A stretch of 64,000 bases of DNA from Tetrapyrgos nigripes (lineage: Eukaryota; Basidiomycota; Agaricomycetes; Agaricales; Campanellaceae), in assembly GCA_013368315.1 (NCBI GenBank), contig JAACJM010000028.1, forward strand, positions 620,001 to 684,000. The letters run 5' to 3'. The translations under genes were made by a program, and so were the position numbers. The notes beneath the pieces are model-generated. The model ran no database searches and was not told the DNA's origin. It saw nothing but the letters and a program-made list of their open reading frames with translations. Shown here piece after piece: positions 44,454 through 56,707 of this stretch. The number at the start of each line of letters is the position of its first letter. Position 1 is the first letter of the stretch.

Positions 44454-47042
44454 GTGGAGTACGACTAGGTCAGGGAGGAATTCTGATCACTCTTCCTGAT
44501 TCTCTGGACGTTAAAAAGTAGTCGCTTTGTAGCACCAGTAGTATTTTCTTGTGGTCGCAGCTCGCTACATTTGCTGCGGTAGCCAGCCTGAACTTCAGCC
44601 TTTTTTGCCTCGTGATTGCTCTTCGACAAATTTAGGCTCCACGCCGTCACCGTGTCCGCCAGCAGCGTGCAGCGCTCGTCAGGTTATATACTCCGAGTCC
44701 AATGTTGATTGGATATTGACCGTCAAACTTGAAGAGATTGTCAGTGATTGCCGCGGAGATGCGTAGAAGATTTAGCATAGTGACTGGGGTTCTTTTGGCG
44801 TCGGAGAGCGTGCAACATGACATGGATTGAAGGCACTTACTGAGTCAACGAACAGAAACCACTCGCCGGGAAGTGGAATTTATGATATTTATGATGTGAC
44901 GGCCACGCAGTAGCATGGTCTCATCTTCAGTCTGCCCCAGGAGCTTGAAGATCAGGGTTAGGACAGACGGCAACGCGATTTATCGCTGTTCGTTTTTTCG
45001 GCCAACACAGCGGCCACCAAGCGCTCAGTACTCGGCGCCTACTAGGCTTTTGTCATGCGATAGAGGCCAAAATCTGGATTATTATTGAGCAACTTCCCTT
45101 ACATTTTACGAACTTTCCTTCCATCTCTCTTCCATCTTGACAAGCCTATCAACCGCATCCAAAACCGTTTCCTTCCAAGTCCTAAATTCACGCTTCTTCA
45201 TTCCCAAGATCTCTTCCAACCTTCCATACTCGATTCCCTTCAATTCCCAAGGGCTGGGCTCGGGCAGCTTCATCGATAATATCGGCTTCGTCTTTTCAAA
45301 GTCGATCAACCTTTCCTTCAATTCAGGTCTCTCCTGGGAAATGTACTTGACGGCCTCCTCCAGATCGCTCCCGTAAGGCGCTGCAATGGCGAGGCGTTTC
45401 ACCTTCCTGTCCGACACGGCTGATTGAGGAATGGAGTCGAGCGCGAGGATATGTGCGCGGGCCAAGTCACGGATATCGATAAATCCAGCAGCTGCCATGA
45501 ACTGAGCGGCGTCACGTTGGAGGAGTTGATAGATAAAGAGATTCGAGGTGAGAGGACCAATATCACCAGGTTTTTGCAGGAATTCTTCAAAGCCAGGGGC
45601 GACACCATAGACATTTGGCGGAGCGACTAGACATTAAATTTATGAATCAGTGATGTGGGTATGTTTCCTGTAATCTGCCACATACGCATTGTGACATTCA
45701 AATGAGGACGCGTTTTGATCCAATCCAACACTGCGAGATCGGCGTACTTCTTTTCTGCAGCATATACCATAAATCCTATCGGATCATCAGCTGCGAAAGC
45801 TTGTTCTTTCGTGACAGGGTTGAAGTCTAGGTTATGAGAGGAGAATATCAGTCAGAAATAAAAGACTGATTGAAAAGGCAAGCTTACCATCGGGTCCATA
45901 TGGGCCTACAGGATAATTGAAAGAACTGACAGAACTGGTCGTCACAATCTTCTTGATGCCAGCTCTTTCTGCTTCTTCGAGGACGTGCAGCGAACCATCT
46001 ACCGCGCTCTGAAACCGAACTTCCCGGTGAATTCACGGATGAGACCTTCAGTTAAAGGCTACCTACTCGAAAAGCTGTATCCTTATCAGCTCGTCCAGGG
46101 AGAACCGCAGCACAGTGGATGAGACCCTCTACACCTGAACAGTGAAGGTATGACGAACAGTGAGCACGTTGAAGTGATTGTGCAACGCCTATGAGATATC
46201 ACCTTTGAAAATCTCGCTATAATCTCCGGTGGAGACATCCGCGATTTCGACAGCTTCGAATTGCGGATAGGTGGATAAGGCTTTCTTAAGGTGTTCTAAT
46301 TTCTTTCCTCGAGCAGCACTGTGACCATTCCGTTAGATAAAGTATATCTCGAGATGGAAGTTATTCGTGGATATGAACCAAGAATGAACTTACCCTCTGA
46401 CGGGATAGCCAGCTTCCAAGAGGTGATATACGATGGCATAGCCAATTAAGCCGGAAGCACCTGTGACCTGCCAGTGATGTATACTTCGGTAAGTCAAGTT
46501 CATGACACAAAAAATACGAAGAACTCACGAAAACGAGCGGTTTCTGAGAAGAGGACATTTTTCGAGGCCTAGCCTTGAGCGCTTGAGCACAATACTCAGC
46601 GAACGACAAGTTGTTTTCTTTATATATGAGCCGGGCACATTACCAAAGACACTCTGACTGAAGCATGACTGATGCACACCGGCCGCAAATTCTAACCAAA
46701 GTTCTGCAATGCCGAAACGATTCGTGTTGTGGTTACCAGATGTATTATCACTGATAGCGTACATACTTTTACCGGCCATGACAGCCACATGGATCAGCAT
46801 TTTTCCGACCCGCTAGGGAATTGAGGGATGACAAAAATCAACACGAGTTATGTTCAGTTTCGGACAGGAATAGATAATTAAACTTGCGCGACTTTGACGT
46901 TGAGTCGTTGAGGTACTTTAAGTTATGCTTTGAGTCGTTTGATTCGCTACAACGGCTGAGCGCTGAGGCGTAGTAACGAAAATATTGAAATTGATATCGG
47001 CATTGCTTTGAGGTTTTGGGCTTGAGTCGGACACCAAAGTGT
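44454..47042. repeat. segmental duplication, unit A
   Basis: The 3' flank (GTGGAGTACGACTAGGTCA ... GATAGAGGCCAAAATCTGGATTATTATTG, 44454-45085), the reductase gene, and the 5' flank up to GGGCTTGAGTCGGACACCAAAGT match unit B (49103-52127) in order and orientation, with a period of about 4.9 kb at the genes. Confidence 0.85.
45106..46558 (-). CDS. NAD(P)-dependent epimerase/ketoreductase, extended SDR, copy A
   Basis: Seven exons on the minus strand. The first is MSSSQKPLVF, ending at 46529. Mapped introns include 45827-45887 and 45627-45685. Motifs: TGASGLIG, the Rossmann-fold nucleotide site; IADVSTGDYSEI; CAA after LIH; VTTSS with the catalytic Ser; YAAEK, the YxxxK catalytic pair; and an FIDIRDLARAHILAL block typical of extended SDRs. 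The length of about 340 residues fits dihydroflavonol-reductase/GRE2-like oxidoreductases acting on carbonyl or sugar-nucleotide substrates; the substrate cannot be read. No signal peptide; probably cytosolic. Frame and splice sites are intact. Confidence 0.88.
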
Positions 47043-48590
47043 CGCTAGGACTCCTACCGGATCGCATCCATTGGATGTACGGATAATCCGGTGGTAGGTA
47101 ATATATTTCAACTTGGGGGGGTTGGGGCACGTTTACATCGAGGATTCCGATCAAGAGCTCCTCTCCAATTTCTGCAGGCTCATTACCCATTCTGATCTAT
47201 CTCCTCTTTCAACACACCCACCCTCTCCCCAACCAGCCCAACCGCCCGCCTAGCCGCCTTAGATCGAGTAGGTTGTCGTATGTCGCTATCTTGTTTTTTT
47301 TAAGCTTTCGGGGCAGGCTGGTATACGAAATTTTGGAGAGGTGAAGATTTGAAGTATTTGTTTGGACAGAAGCGTCACCTGCCAGTAGCCAAGTGCCAAG
47401 TTGAAATGGAAAGAGAAGGGAAACGGGAAGGGGAACTATGGCCCAAAAGGATGGATATGAATGACAAGCGGGATAAAGGAAGGAAACAAGAGAATGATAG
47501 GGCAAAAAGTTGTCCTTCGCCGCCGCGGCCCTGTGTGAAATCTTGTGTGCAACCGGTAACAGAGTTTGATGAATGGATTGGCTGTCGAGGTTTCAGAGGG
47601 ACCCAGCTAGATGATTACGAGGGCAGTGGTGGATTCAGGATGGACAAAGACTCGAAGGAAGCCGAAGAAGGCTACTATCTTTAACCGGGATCCTGGCCAC
47701 TATCCGTTTTTTTTTGAAATCACATTGCCGCAATTTACTCTTTGGGATTGTGGTTAATAAAAACTATAACTTCTTGCGGGCTGCCTGATATGAACGTTGG
47801 CGTTGTAGAAGGAGATATGGAGGAACAGCAAATATTTTCGCGACACGAGTTCAATTTTGGCCAAAACTGGCTACCTGGCCACCCGCTCTAAGGTAGACCT
47901 ACCAAGACCTACCAAGACCATTCTAGCTCGGGTAATCTACATATCTTGCACATAGAAACATGTTGAGTATAAGAGGTTGCGGAATGGTACACTCGTCGTT
48001 GAGTTGTGGTCGCTGGAAGTGTCGTCCGGTCGGGCGAAGCGCAATTAAGGAAAACGCGTCATTTCGGTACTGGCCTCTTCTTTTACTGGGGCAAAAGGTC
48101 ATCGCTTCGCGCAGCAAGTTACGAGACCCTTTCACATAGTCTATAGTGATTCCCAGGCTATGCAAAAGGGAGGGAGCATCGGTGGAAGTGGGAGGGAAGA
48201 AGAACGTTAAGCCGACGTATGACAAAATAGAAACTACGATTTGACGCGCTGGGTCGTCAACGGTCTTTGGATCTGGTCCAGACCGAGTCTGGACATTCCG
48301 GTTGTCTATGACGTTGTGTTGACGCGTCATCATCAGACTGAGTACTGAGTACTGAGTCTAGACCGATCGTTCGGTTGTCGGCATCGTAGAGACCGGCAAT
48401 AGGAATCTGAGGCGTGGAAAAGGTTTGGGAGGTCGCTACGACATAAATTATCTCACGCAGAAGTTTCCGACGCCCAACAAGCTCTTTTATCATCGTGCGC
48501 AGGCTCGTAATGTATCTTCTAGTCACCCCAAAGCTAACCCGAAGCCACTGAAAAGATAGATAATCAGCAAACGGCCAGCTTCCCAGTATA
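46559..48590. other. non-coding, duplicated and repeat sequence
   Basis: 46620-47042 is the 5' flank shared with copy B. 47349-47684 is an open frame of charged low-complexity sequence that I do not accept. 48240-48310 is an inverted copy of the GTCTGGACCAGATCC-CCGTTGAC block of the TTACGAGGCC repeats. Confidence 0.5.
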
Positions 48591-49104
48591 TGGCAATAGT
48601 ATATCCATTAGAGTAAGCCCGTCGGACTTGCCGCAGATAGGTAGCTAGGTCAGTGCTCACTGCTGTGCAGTAGGCCCGTATAGATAGGAAGAAGAGAGAG
48701 AAATAGACGTGCAGAGTAGACTCAGAAGAGAAAAAGGCACCCCATCAACCAGCCCTAGTACTTAATCTGTTCCTGCCTCGACAACTTGTCCATGCTGACG
48801 ATTTGGAGTTCGAATGTGGATGCCTGAACTGTACGATTAGACAATTCAGCAATGGTTAGAATCATAACTCGACTTGTAGCTCAAACTAGTCTCCCCTATT
48901 AGGCTGACTCAACGGCTCACAAGCTCGCTTACTAGACGACAGACGAAAGAAATACCCACCTCGCACACTCATCCTTAGCCTTCAACTCCCTAACTAAAGC
49001 ATGGCCTTATTCAGCTTTCTTCGCGTTTTTGCCTCCATGAGTCACTAATCCGAGGATGAGGACGAGCCAAAGTTTCCTAGCAAACTTATTCCGGTTCCTA
49101 CGGT
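48591..49104. repeat. repeat shared with 52240-52801
   Basis: GAGTAAGCCCG, AGTGCTCACTGCTGTGC-GTAGGCC, AGACGTGCAGAGTAGACTCAG, TACTTAATCTGTTC and the AAAGTTTCCTAGC block occur in the same order in both places. The second copy is the upstream flank of the Ldb17-like gene. Confidence 0.75.
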
Positions 49105-49980
49105 GGAGTACGACTAGGTCATGAAGGAATCATTTTCTGGACGTTATAAGGAGTCGCTTTCAATTTGTAGTATTTGCCTGCATAAGCTCGCTACTAGTAC
49201 ATTTGCCGCGGTAGTCAGGAACACCTCTTGCTTTTTGTCTCGTGATTGCTCTCTGACAAACTAGGCTCCACAATGGCCCGCCCGCAATATTGATTGAATA
49301 TTGACCTTATGGTAACGAAGACGTCGACCATTGAACTTGCAAAGATTGTCAGTGATTGCGGCGCGTAGAAGATTCAACATAGTAGTGACTGAGGTCTGTT
49401 GGCGCTGGAAAGTGTGCAACACATAGAGTAAAAGCACCTCTCTTGTGTCAACAAACAGAAATCACTCGGGAAGTGGAATTCACGATACTTATGATGTGAC
49501 GGTACTGGCCGTGTGCGCCGACGGTGCACCCGGGGGCGTCCAGCTTCACGAGCGCTGACAATGAATTCCATGCAGTAGCATGGTCTTGTATTCAGTCTGT
49601 CGCCGTCGCAGGACCCGGAGTTGAAGATCAAGCTTAAGACGGACGGCAGGTTCGGTTTTTTTTTTTTTGTTTTCGGCCAACGCCACAGCAGTGGCCACCA
49701 AGCGCCTACCTAGTACTTGGCGCCTACTGGGCTTTTGTCATGCGATAGAGACCAAAATCTGGATTATCATTGATGGCCCATGGGAGTTCGAACTTGACGA
49801 TGCACTGCAGGGAGCAAGAAACTATGATACAAAGTGTAGAGCACAAACATGCGCGGATGTGTACATTTATCCTGTATTAAAAATAACAATCAGTATACAT
49901 ATAAACCGAAACAGACATAGACCAAAATGTATTATCAGTGGGGGTGTGTCGACTCACCATTCCAAAATTTCCCTTCAAAC

Positions 49981-51441
49981 TTAGCCACGACTTTTCCAGC
50001 CCTCTTCAATCTTGACAAGGCTATCAACTGTATCTAGGACTGACTCCTTCCAGGATTTAAATTGGCTCTTCTTCATTCCCAAGACCTCTTCCAGCCTTCC
50101 GTACTCGATTCCCTGCAACTCCCAAGGGTGGGGTTCGGGCAGCTTCAACGATTTTATCGGTGGCGTCTTTTTAAAGTCGACCAATCTTTCCTTCAGTTCA
50201 GGTCTCTCCTGAGAAAGGTACTTGACGGCTTCCTCCCAATCAGTCGGGTAAGGCGCTGCTATGGCGAGGCGTTTCGCCTTCTTGTCCGACACAGCTGATT
50301 GAGGAATGGAGTCGAGCGCGAGGATATGTGCGCGGGCCAAGTCACGGATATCGATAAATGCAGCAACTGTTATGAGCTGAGCTTTGTCCCCTTGAAGAAG
50401 TTGATAGATGAAAGTATTCGAGGAAAGAGCACGACTTTCACCAGGTTCTTGCACGAATTCTTCAAAGCCTGGAGCAAGACCGTAGATATTTGGTGGAGCG
50501 ACTAGAATTTAAATTTACATAAATATGAATTAGTGATGTGGGTATTTTTCCTCTAATCTGCCACATACGCATTGTGACATCCATATGAGGACGTGTTTTG
50601 AGCCAATCCAACACTGCGAGATCGGCGTACTTCTTTTGTGCAGCATATACCGCAAACGGATCGTTAGCTGCGAAAGCTTGTTCTTTCGTGATTGGGTTGA
50701 AGTCTAGATTATGAGAGGAGAATATGAATGAGTCAGATCAGAAACGAAAGACTGATTGAAAAGACAAGCCTTACCATCGGGTCCATATGGACCTACAAGG
50801 AAATTGAAAGAACTGATCGAACTGGTCGTCACAATCTTCTTGATGCCAGCTTTTTCTGCTTCTTGGAGGACGTGCAGTGAACCATCTACCGCGCTCTAAG
50901 ACCGGTTTCTGATTATACATCCGACGACTCTTTGGTTTATTAAGGAGACCTACCTGAAAAGCTGTATCCTTATCAGTTCGTCCAACGAGAGGCGCAGCAC
51001 AGTGGATGAGACCTCCTACACCTGCAGGTAGTACGGTAAACAGTCAGCACGTTGAGGTGATTGTGCAGACCTCATGAGATATCACCTTTGAAAATCTCGC
51101 TATAATCCCCGGTGGAAACATCCGCGATTTCGACAGCTTCGAATTGCGGATAGGTGGATAAGGCTTTCTTGAGGCGTTCTAATTTCTCTCCTCGAGCAGC
51201 ACTGTGACCATTCCATCAGATTAAGTATATCACGAGGTGAAAGTTATTCGTGGATATGAACCAAGGATGAACTTACCCTCTGACGGGATAGCCAGCTTCC
51301 AGGAGGTGATATGCGATGGCATAGCCAACTAAGCCGGAAGCACCTGTGACCTGCCAGTGATGTATACTTTGGTAAGTCAAGTTCAAGACACAAACAATGC
51401 GAAGAACTCACGAAAACGAGCGGTTTCTGAGGGGAGGACAT
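49981..51441 (-). CDS. NAD(P)-dependent epimerase/ketoreductase, extended SDR, copy B
   Basis: Paralogue of the gene at 45106-46558 with the same seven-exon layout and conserved splice sites (first exon MSSPQKPLVF; stop TAA at 49981-49983). TGASGL-G, VTTSS, YAAQK and FIDIRDLARAH are kept, so the catalytic residues are complete. Compared with copy A it lacks three residues before the active-site Tyr (ANDPFAVYAAQ) and differs most in the last exon. Both copies look functional, so this is a duplicated gene pair rather than gene plus relic. Function as for copy A. Confidence 0.88.
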
Positions 51442-51885
51442 TTCTCTCGAGACCTAGGATTGAGGAATGGTCGAGGAGAGACAAGTTATTCTTTTTATAA
51501 ATTAAGTATATGTAGACTAGTGCACGCATTCGAACCGCTGGACAAATCACCAAAGACGTTCAGACTGGTCACTGCGGGCCCCAAAGCCTAAATAAAGCCC
51601 ACCGGCCGCAAATTCCTATGTAGATAGATAGACCAAGATCGATAGATGTACATACACTACTCCGATTACGCATGTCAACCTTCCGATACCTCATGCATTT
51701 TCTGACCCCCTGTCAGGCTGAGGAATTGAAGGGTGACAGATATCAACACGAGTTGTGTTCATTTGGGAATGGGAATGCATAATTAAACTTGCGCGCGATT
51801 TTGATGTTGAGTCGTTGAGGTAGTTTGAGGTCTGCTTTGAGTCGTTTGAGTCGTTATACTCTAACGGCTGAGGGCTGAGGGCTGA

Positions 51886-52044
51886 CACTGCGGGCATAAT
51901 ACCTTCTTCTCACTGCGTAAATTGATAGTAAATCCTTAGTAAATTGTGAACAGCCAATCAGATTCCAGGAAACCAATTTCCTATCGATTTCCTAAGCTGA
52001 CTAATCGATTTACTAGGTCAGTAAATCGTATTATGCCCGCAGTG
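51886..52044. mobile_element. 159-bp CACTA-like MITE
   Basis: Perfect 17-bp terminal inverted repeat CACTGCGGGCATAATAC with TGA on both sides (51883-51885 and 52045-52047). The empty site is visible in the paralogous flank at about 46957 (GCTGAGGCG). CACTG ends with a 3-bp duplication fit the CACTA superfamily. Confidence 0.9.
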
Positions 52045-52270
52045 TGAGGGTTGGCTTGGTAACGAAAATATTGAAATCGATATCGGGGCTGCTTTGAGGT
52101 TTTGGGCTTGAGGCGGACACCAAAGTCTTGGCACGTGCATTCAGACTGTCCCAGCTAGTGTTATGATTACGAGGGGCAGTGGTAGAGTCAGGACGGACAA
52201 AGCCTCGAAGGAAGCCGAAGAAGGCTATATCCATTGAAAGAACAGAGTAAGCCCGTTGCCGTGAACGCCC

Positions 52271-52334
52271 GTTGGGCTCTAGGTTGGGCTCTAGGTTGGG
52301 CTCTAGATGGATGGATGGATAGATAGATAGATAC
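52271..52334 (+). repeat. 12-bp and 4-bp tandem repeats
   Basis: GTTGGGCTCTAG three times (52271-52306), then ATGG and ATAG tetranucleotides. Confidence 0.95.
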
Positions 52335-53087
52335 ATACTGTGACAAGTAGCTAGGCCACTGGCAGTGCTCACTGCTGTGCCGTAGGCCCTTATAGATAGA
52401 TAGAGGAATTAGACCGTTGTAAGAGAATAAAAACGAGCAGGAAGGGGGAGAGAAGTAGACGTGCAGAGTAGACTCAGGCGTGTATTGTGTAGCGTCACAA
52501 CCTCAGGTTAGACCATCGTAGAAATTTAAATGCGCAGCGCAGAGACAGAGAAGCTTACAAGAGAAAAAAGACACCCACCAGCCAGTCCTACTTAATCTGT
52601 TCTTGCTTCGACAACTTGTCCATGGTCTTGGAGTTCGGATGAAGAAACACAAAAGCGAAAAAAAATACCCACCTTGTGGCACGCTCCCATTCCGCACATT
52701 CGCCTTATTCAGCTTTCTTCGTGTTTTTGCCTCCATAATTCACTAATCCGAGGATGAGGACGAGCCAAAGTTTCCTAGCGAGCTTATTCCGGCTGCTACA
52801 GTACGTGGTGGAGTACGCCTGGATCATGAAGGAATCATTATAAGGAGTCGCTTTCAATTGCCGCTACATTTGCCGCCGGTAGCCAGGAACAGCCTTTTTT
52901 TTGCCTCGTGATTGCTCTTCGACAAACTAGGCTCCGCGCCGTCGCCGTCCGTCAGCAGCGTGCAGCGCTCGACAGGCTATATGCTCCAACATTGACCAAA
53001 ACCCTCGTCTACCGTCTACCATCATCTTAATCCCCAACAACACTACCATCGACATCAACCCGTGTCGTAAAGACCAGTGACAGCAGT

Positions 53088-56000
53088 ATGCCTCACCGAG
53101 ACAGCATTCTCCAGCCCTTGGATGGAATAACGATGGAAGACGACTTGGGTATCGTCTATCTTGTGGAAAACGCTCAGCAGTTCTGGTCCGGTGTGTTAGT
53201 TCTCTCCTTTTTGTCATCGTGGCTTTTGCACGTCGTCAATTTCCTGCATCCGGCGTGTGCTAATATAACACCTTTTCCTCTTACGACATCAGAACTAGAA
53301 GATATCTTGACCTTTTCAAAAGATGTGATACCGACGTTGGAGCAGCTGGATTTGACGCTGAGGCGGTGTACCTCGTTGTGTGCATCCTATCATGGTGCGT
53401 TTAGGTCCATGTCTTTGTCTCTGTCTTATTGGTGTCGCTGGCGTTCTCTTCATCGGCGTCGGCGTCTTCGTTTGTTGTTCTCAGCTTTTCTCTCTACCTC
53501 TCAGTAATATCAAACTGACGACCAACAGAACTCTATCTCCAAAGCCCACTCCAACTCGAACACGCATGCGGAATGCTCCTAGACTCTGAACTCTTTGCCT
53601 TTCATTCTGAGAGAATGTGTGAGATTTTGGTTGGAGATGCTCAGTCGGTGGGTACCATCTTTACATCTTTCTTTTTTGCCTATTTGGTACCTGAAATGTC
53701 ATCGATGACGCTGACGCTGTTTACTACCCATCCTCACCTTCCATCCTTACATTCTTATGCTCACCCTTCGTTCCTTCATCGGTCCAACATCTGCATCTAC
53801 CCTCTCCATCTCCTCTCTCTCTCGTTACCCACACATCTACCTTCATCCCACATCCTCAAACCCCACACACAATGCGCGCAAATCACAGAACACAAACCCG
53901 CACACTCAGCTCATCTGCTACAACATCCTCCTCCTCTACGGCCGTCGGCGGACCGACTTCTTCCGTTCTTCCAAGCGCTGGGCTCCGTTAGTCCCTTTGC
54001 TTATGGACCATGTATTGGTAGACGTTGAGGTGGATGTGGAGGATACGTATTTTGGTGTTGTTTCTGCGTCGTTTGGGAGTACGAGTTCGAGTGGATATGG
54101 ACACGATAGGAACGGGAGTTTTGGAGGAGAAGGAGGGTCGGGGTCGGTTCCCGTACCTATAGAAGCAATGTTGAGGAGTTTAGGTGTCAAAGTGCTGTAT
54201 GAGATGTGTAGGGTGCAAAAGTTGACGTTGCAGCAGTTAAGTGAGTTTTTTGTCGTCTTCTCTTTTGTTTTGGCTTTTGCTCGTCCTTTTACCTGGTCTG
54301 GTCTATTCCTCGTCTACATCCTCGTCTTGGTCTTGTCTTTTTCCTTTGTTCTCATTCTCGTCTTCGTCTTTTCCCTTGTCTTCGTCTTCATCTCCTTCTC
54401 GTCAGGCTGAAGCATGATAACTGACGATTTTCTTTCACTTCCCAATGTTTATCGCCTCACAGAGGTCTTCGACGACCCATTCATAGACTACCTCTTTGAT
54501 TTGGTCGAACAGACGAGACATCTGCAGGATGAGACGTTCAATTATTCAGTGATTAAGCTTATTGTGAGTGTTTTTTCTACTAGTTTTCTACTAGCTTCTG
54601 CTGCGTGGGGTTGGGTTGGGCTTCTGCGATTTGGGTTGGTGTTTGCGGTTGGTGTTGGCATTGGAGACCGGGGTTCGGTTTGGGTTTGCAGCTGGGTGTG
54701 TGGTTTGGGTTAGGTTTCTGCCTACATACTGCCGAAGCGTCCTTCCATCCTTTTATTCCTTCTCCATGTTCACGTTACTGATGACGTGGTATTCACGCTT
54801 ACCTAGGTCGCCCTAAACGAGCAATTCATGGTAGCTGCCATCAGCCCAAACGACGATCTCTCCCATCCTCATACCAATGGACATGGGCACGAACACGGCA
54901 ACGGTAGCGACTCCAAGAACCGGGTCCTCAGAATCTTAATGCGAAGGCTTGATTCGAGTAAAACGTTTGGGGAGAATATGATTTTTATGTTGAATCGGGC
55001 TCGTGAGTTTCTCCTGCTACCTTTGGGTGTTTCTGTATCGTTGACCGACTGCTCTCCTGATTTCCTTCCTACCTGCCTGTCGCTTGCCGTTTCGTCGGCG
55101 GTCTATTTGCTCTTACCCAACACAGAACGTACCCCTGAAGACCAGTGTATGCAACTTCTCGTTCTCAAGCTACTCTATCTGCTCTTCACGACAAAAGGAA
55201 CGGAGGAATACTTTTACACCAACGATCTATGCGTGTTGGTAGATGTGTTCCTGAGAGAGTTGGTTGACTTGGATGAGGATAGTGAGTCGGTGAGTTTTTC
55301 ATCTTCGTTCATTTCCGTCCTTTTGCAACTATGGCATCTATGTGCCACGACTCTGAGGGACATGTCTTCTTCCATCTTCGTTCTTCCTAATCTTACTGTT
55401 CTTATTTTCTGACGCTTGTTATTCTTATCCAGCTTCGCCACACCTACCTCCGCGTCCTCCACCCCCTCCTAACGAAAACTCAACTGCGCTCCCTTCCCTA
55501 TAAACGTCCACAGATCCTCTACGCACTCGAATCTCTCATCGACTCGAGGAATTCGAGTATACTAGTAAAGGATATCAATCCAACAACGAAGAGATTGGTC
55601 GAGAGGTGTTTAGGAGGGGAGTGGTGTGTCGGGCTGAGGAAGGTTAAAGAGCAGGGTAAGGTTAAGGACTTGGGTATGGAGAGGGAGAGAGAAGAGAACC
55701 TTAGTGATCGTGACGGGATTGGGAGTAGCCAGCTGCATCTTGGAGTGCCGGGTACGACGGGGACGGGGCGCTCGTTAAAGACGAGTCGAAGTATGGAGTT
55801 TTCTGCTTCAAGGACACATGCACACCGACGTCCTCCCTCACCGCCTTGCTCGACATCATCATCCCCTGCGCCTGGACACATACCTGGACATAGTGGTTCC
55901 AAACCGAAACCCAAAGCGCCGAAGAGTGTTGCTACGAGTACGAGTATGCTGGCTGGGTTCCCACCGACACCGGCACCGGCACCGGCACCGCAAATTTCTC

Positions 56001-56707
56001 CAACGTCTCCTACACCTAATCTCAGACAGCATCTGGTGCAATCGCCTGAGAGAAGAGGCAGCGACGCTTCTTATACAGGTGTTGCTGTTGCTTCTACGCT
56101 CTCTGCTACAGCTTCGTCACCTCTGGCATCTGGATTCTCAAACCTCACACTTTCACGTCCCAGTTCTGGTTCCACTCCTACTCGTAGCGATATACGCATA
56201 CAGACACCCAGGAAACAAGGCTCAGTAGGCTCGGTCACTTCGGTTAGTTCAGTGCATGTAGATGGGGTGTATGGCTCACGGCCTGGAGGATTTCGGGTGC
56301 CTTCGGGAACAGGGACGCTAGGAGGAACGTTGGATTCAACGTTGATCATCCCTTCCTCTCATACGCATGGCTCTCCTCAATTGTCACCGACTGCAATGTC
56401 CGCTTCTTCGTATGCTGCCTCGGTACAATCAACGCACTCTCATTCCTCTGCTACATCGGCTACTTCTGCGGATTCGGGTACTGATAGACAAGAGAAGGAG
56501 AAGCCGAAACAGAGAAGAAGTGCACCTGCACCGCCTGTACAGAAACATAGGAGGAAGCCGCCTGCTGTTCCGGTTAGGACTGGGGTATCAGGCTCGACGA
56601 CGAGGGGAGGAACGGGTGCGAGTGGACATACAGGAGGGAGTGGTGTGGTGTTTACTTCGATCAAGTCTTCAGCGACGTCGACGTCAACCGGGATGGGGAG
56701 GGGTTAG
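53088..56707 (+). CDS. LDB17: Ldb17/SPIN90 (Dip1)-like Arp2/3 regulator
   Basis: Eight exons: 53088-53190, 53293-53394, 53529-53647, 53889-54240, 54463-54563, 54807-55002, 55126-55289 and 55433-56707; all GT-AG with consistent phases, giving about 803 residues. The armadillo-like SPIN90/Ldb17 leucine-rich domain is clear: FNYSVIKLIVALNEQFMV, GENMIFMLNR, MQLLVLKLLYLLFTT, EYFYTNDLCVLVDVF and LRHTYLRVLHPLL. Family members activate Arp2/3 without WASP to seed linear actin filaments at endocytic patches. The last about 240 residues are Ser/Pro-rich and disordered, with APAPPVQKHRRKPPAVP as a likely SH3 ligand, as known for yeast Ldb17. Long introns (222-241 nt) flank exon 4, which holds an acidic Gly/Ser insertion. 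Confidence 0.88.

Larger units (their letters stand above)
49103..52127. repeat. segmental duplication, unit B
   Basis: Counterpart of unit A. It differs by about 200 bp of extra sequence between the flank (ending about 49775) and the gene stop, by a MITE at 51886-52044, and by scattered substitutions. Confidence 0.85.

Noticed and set aside
47349..47684. 111-codon Lys/Glu/Arg-rich frame
   Set aside because: Low complexity, in a duplicated noncoding flank, with no homologous frame in the sister segment.
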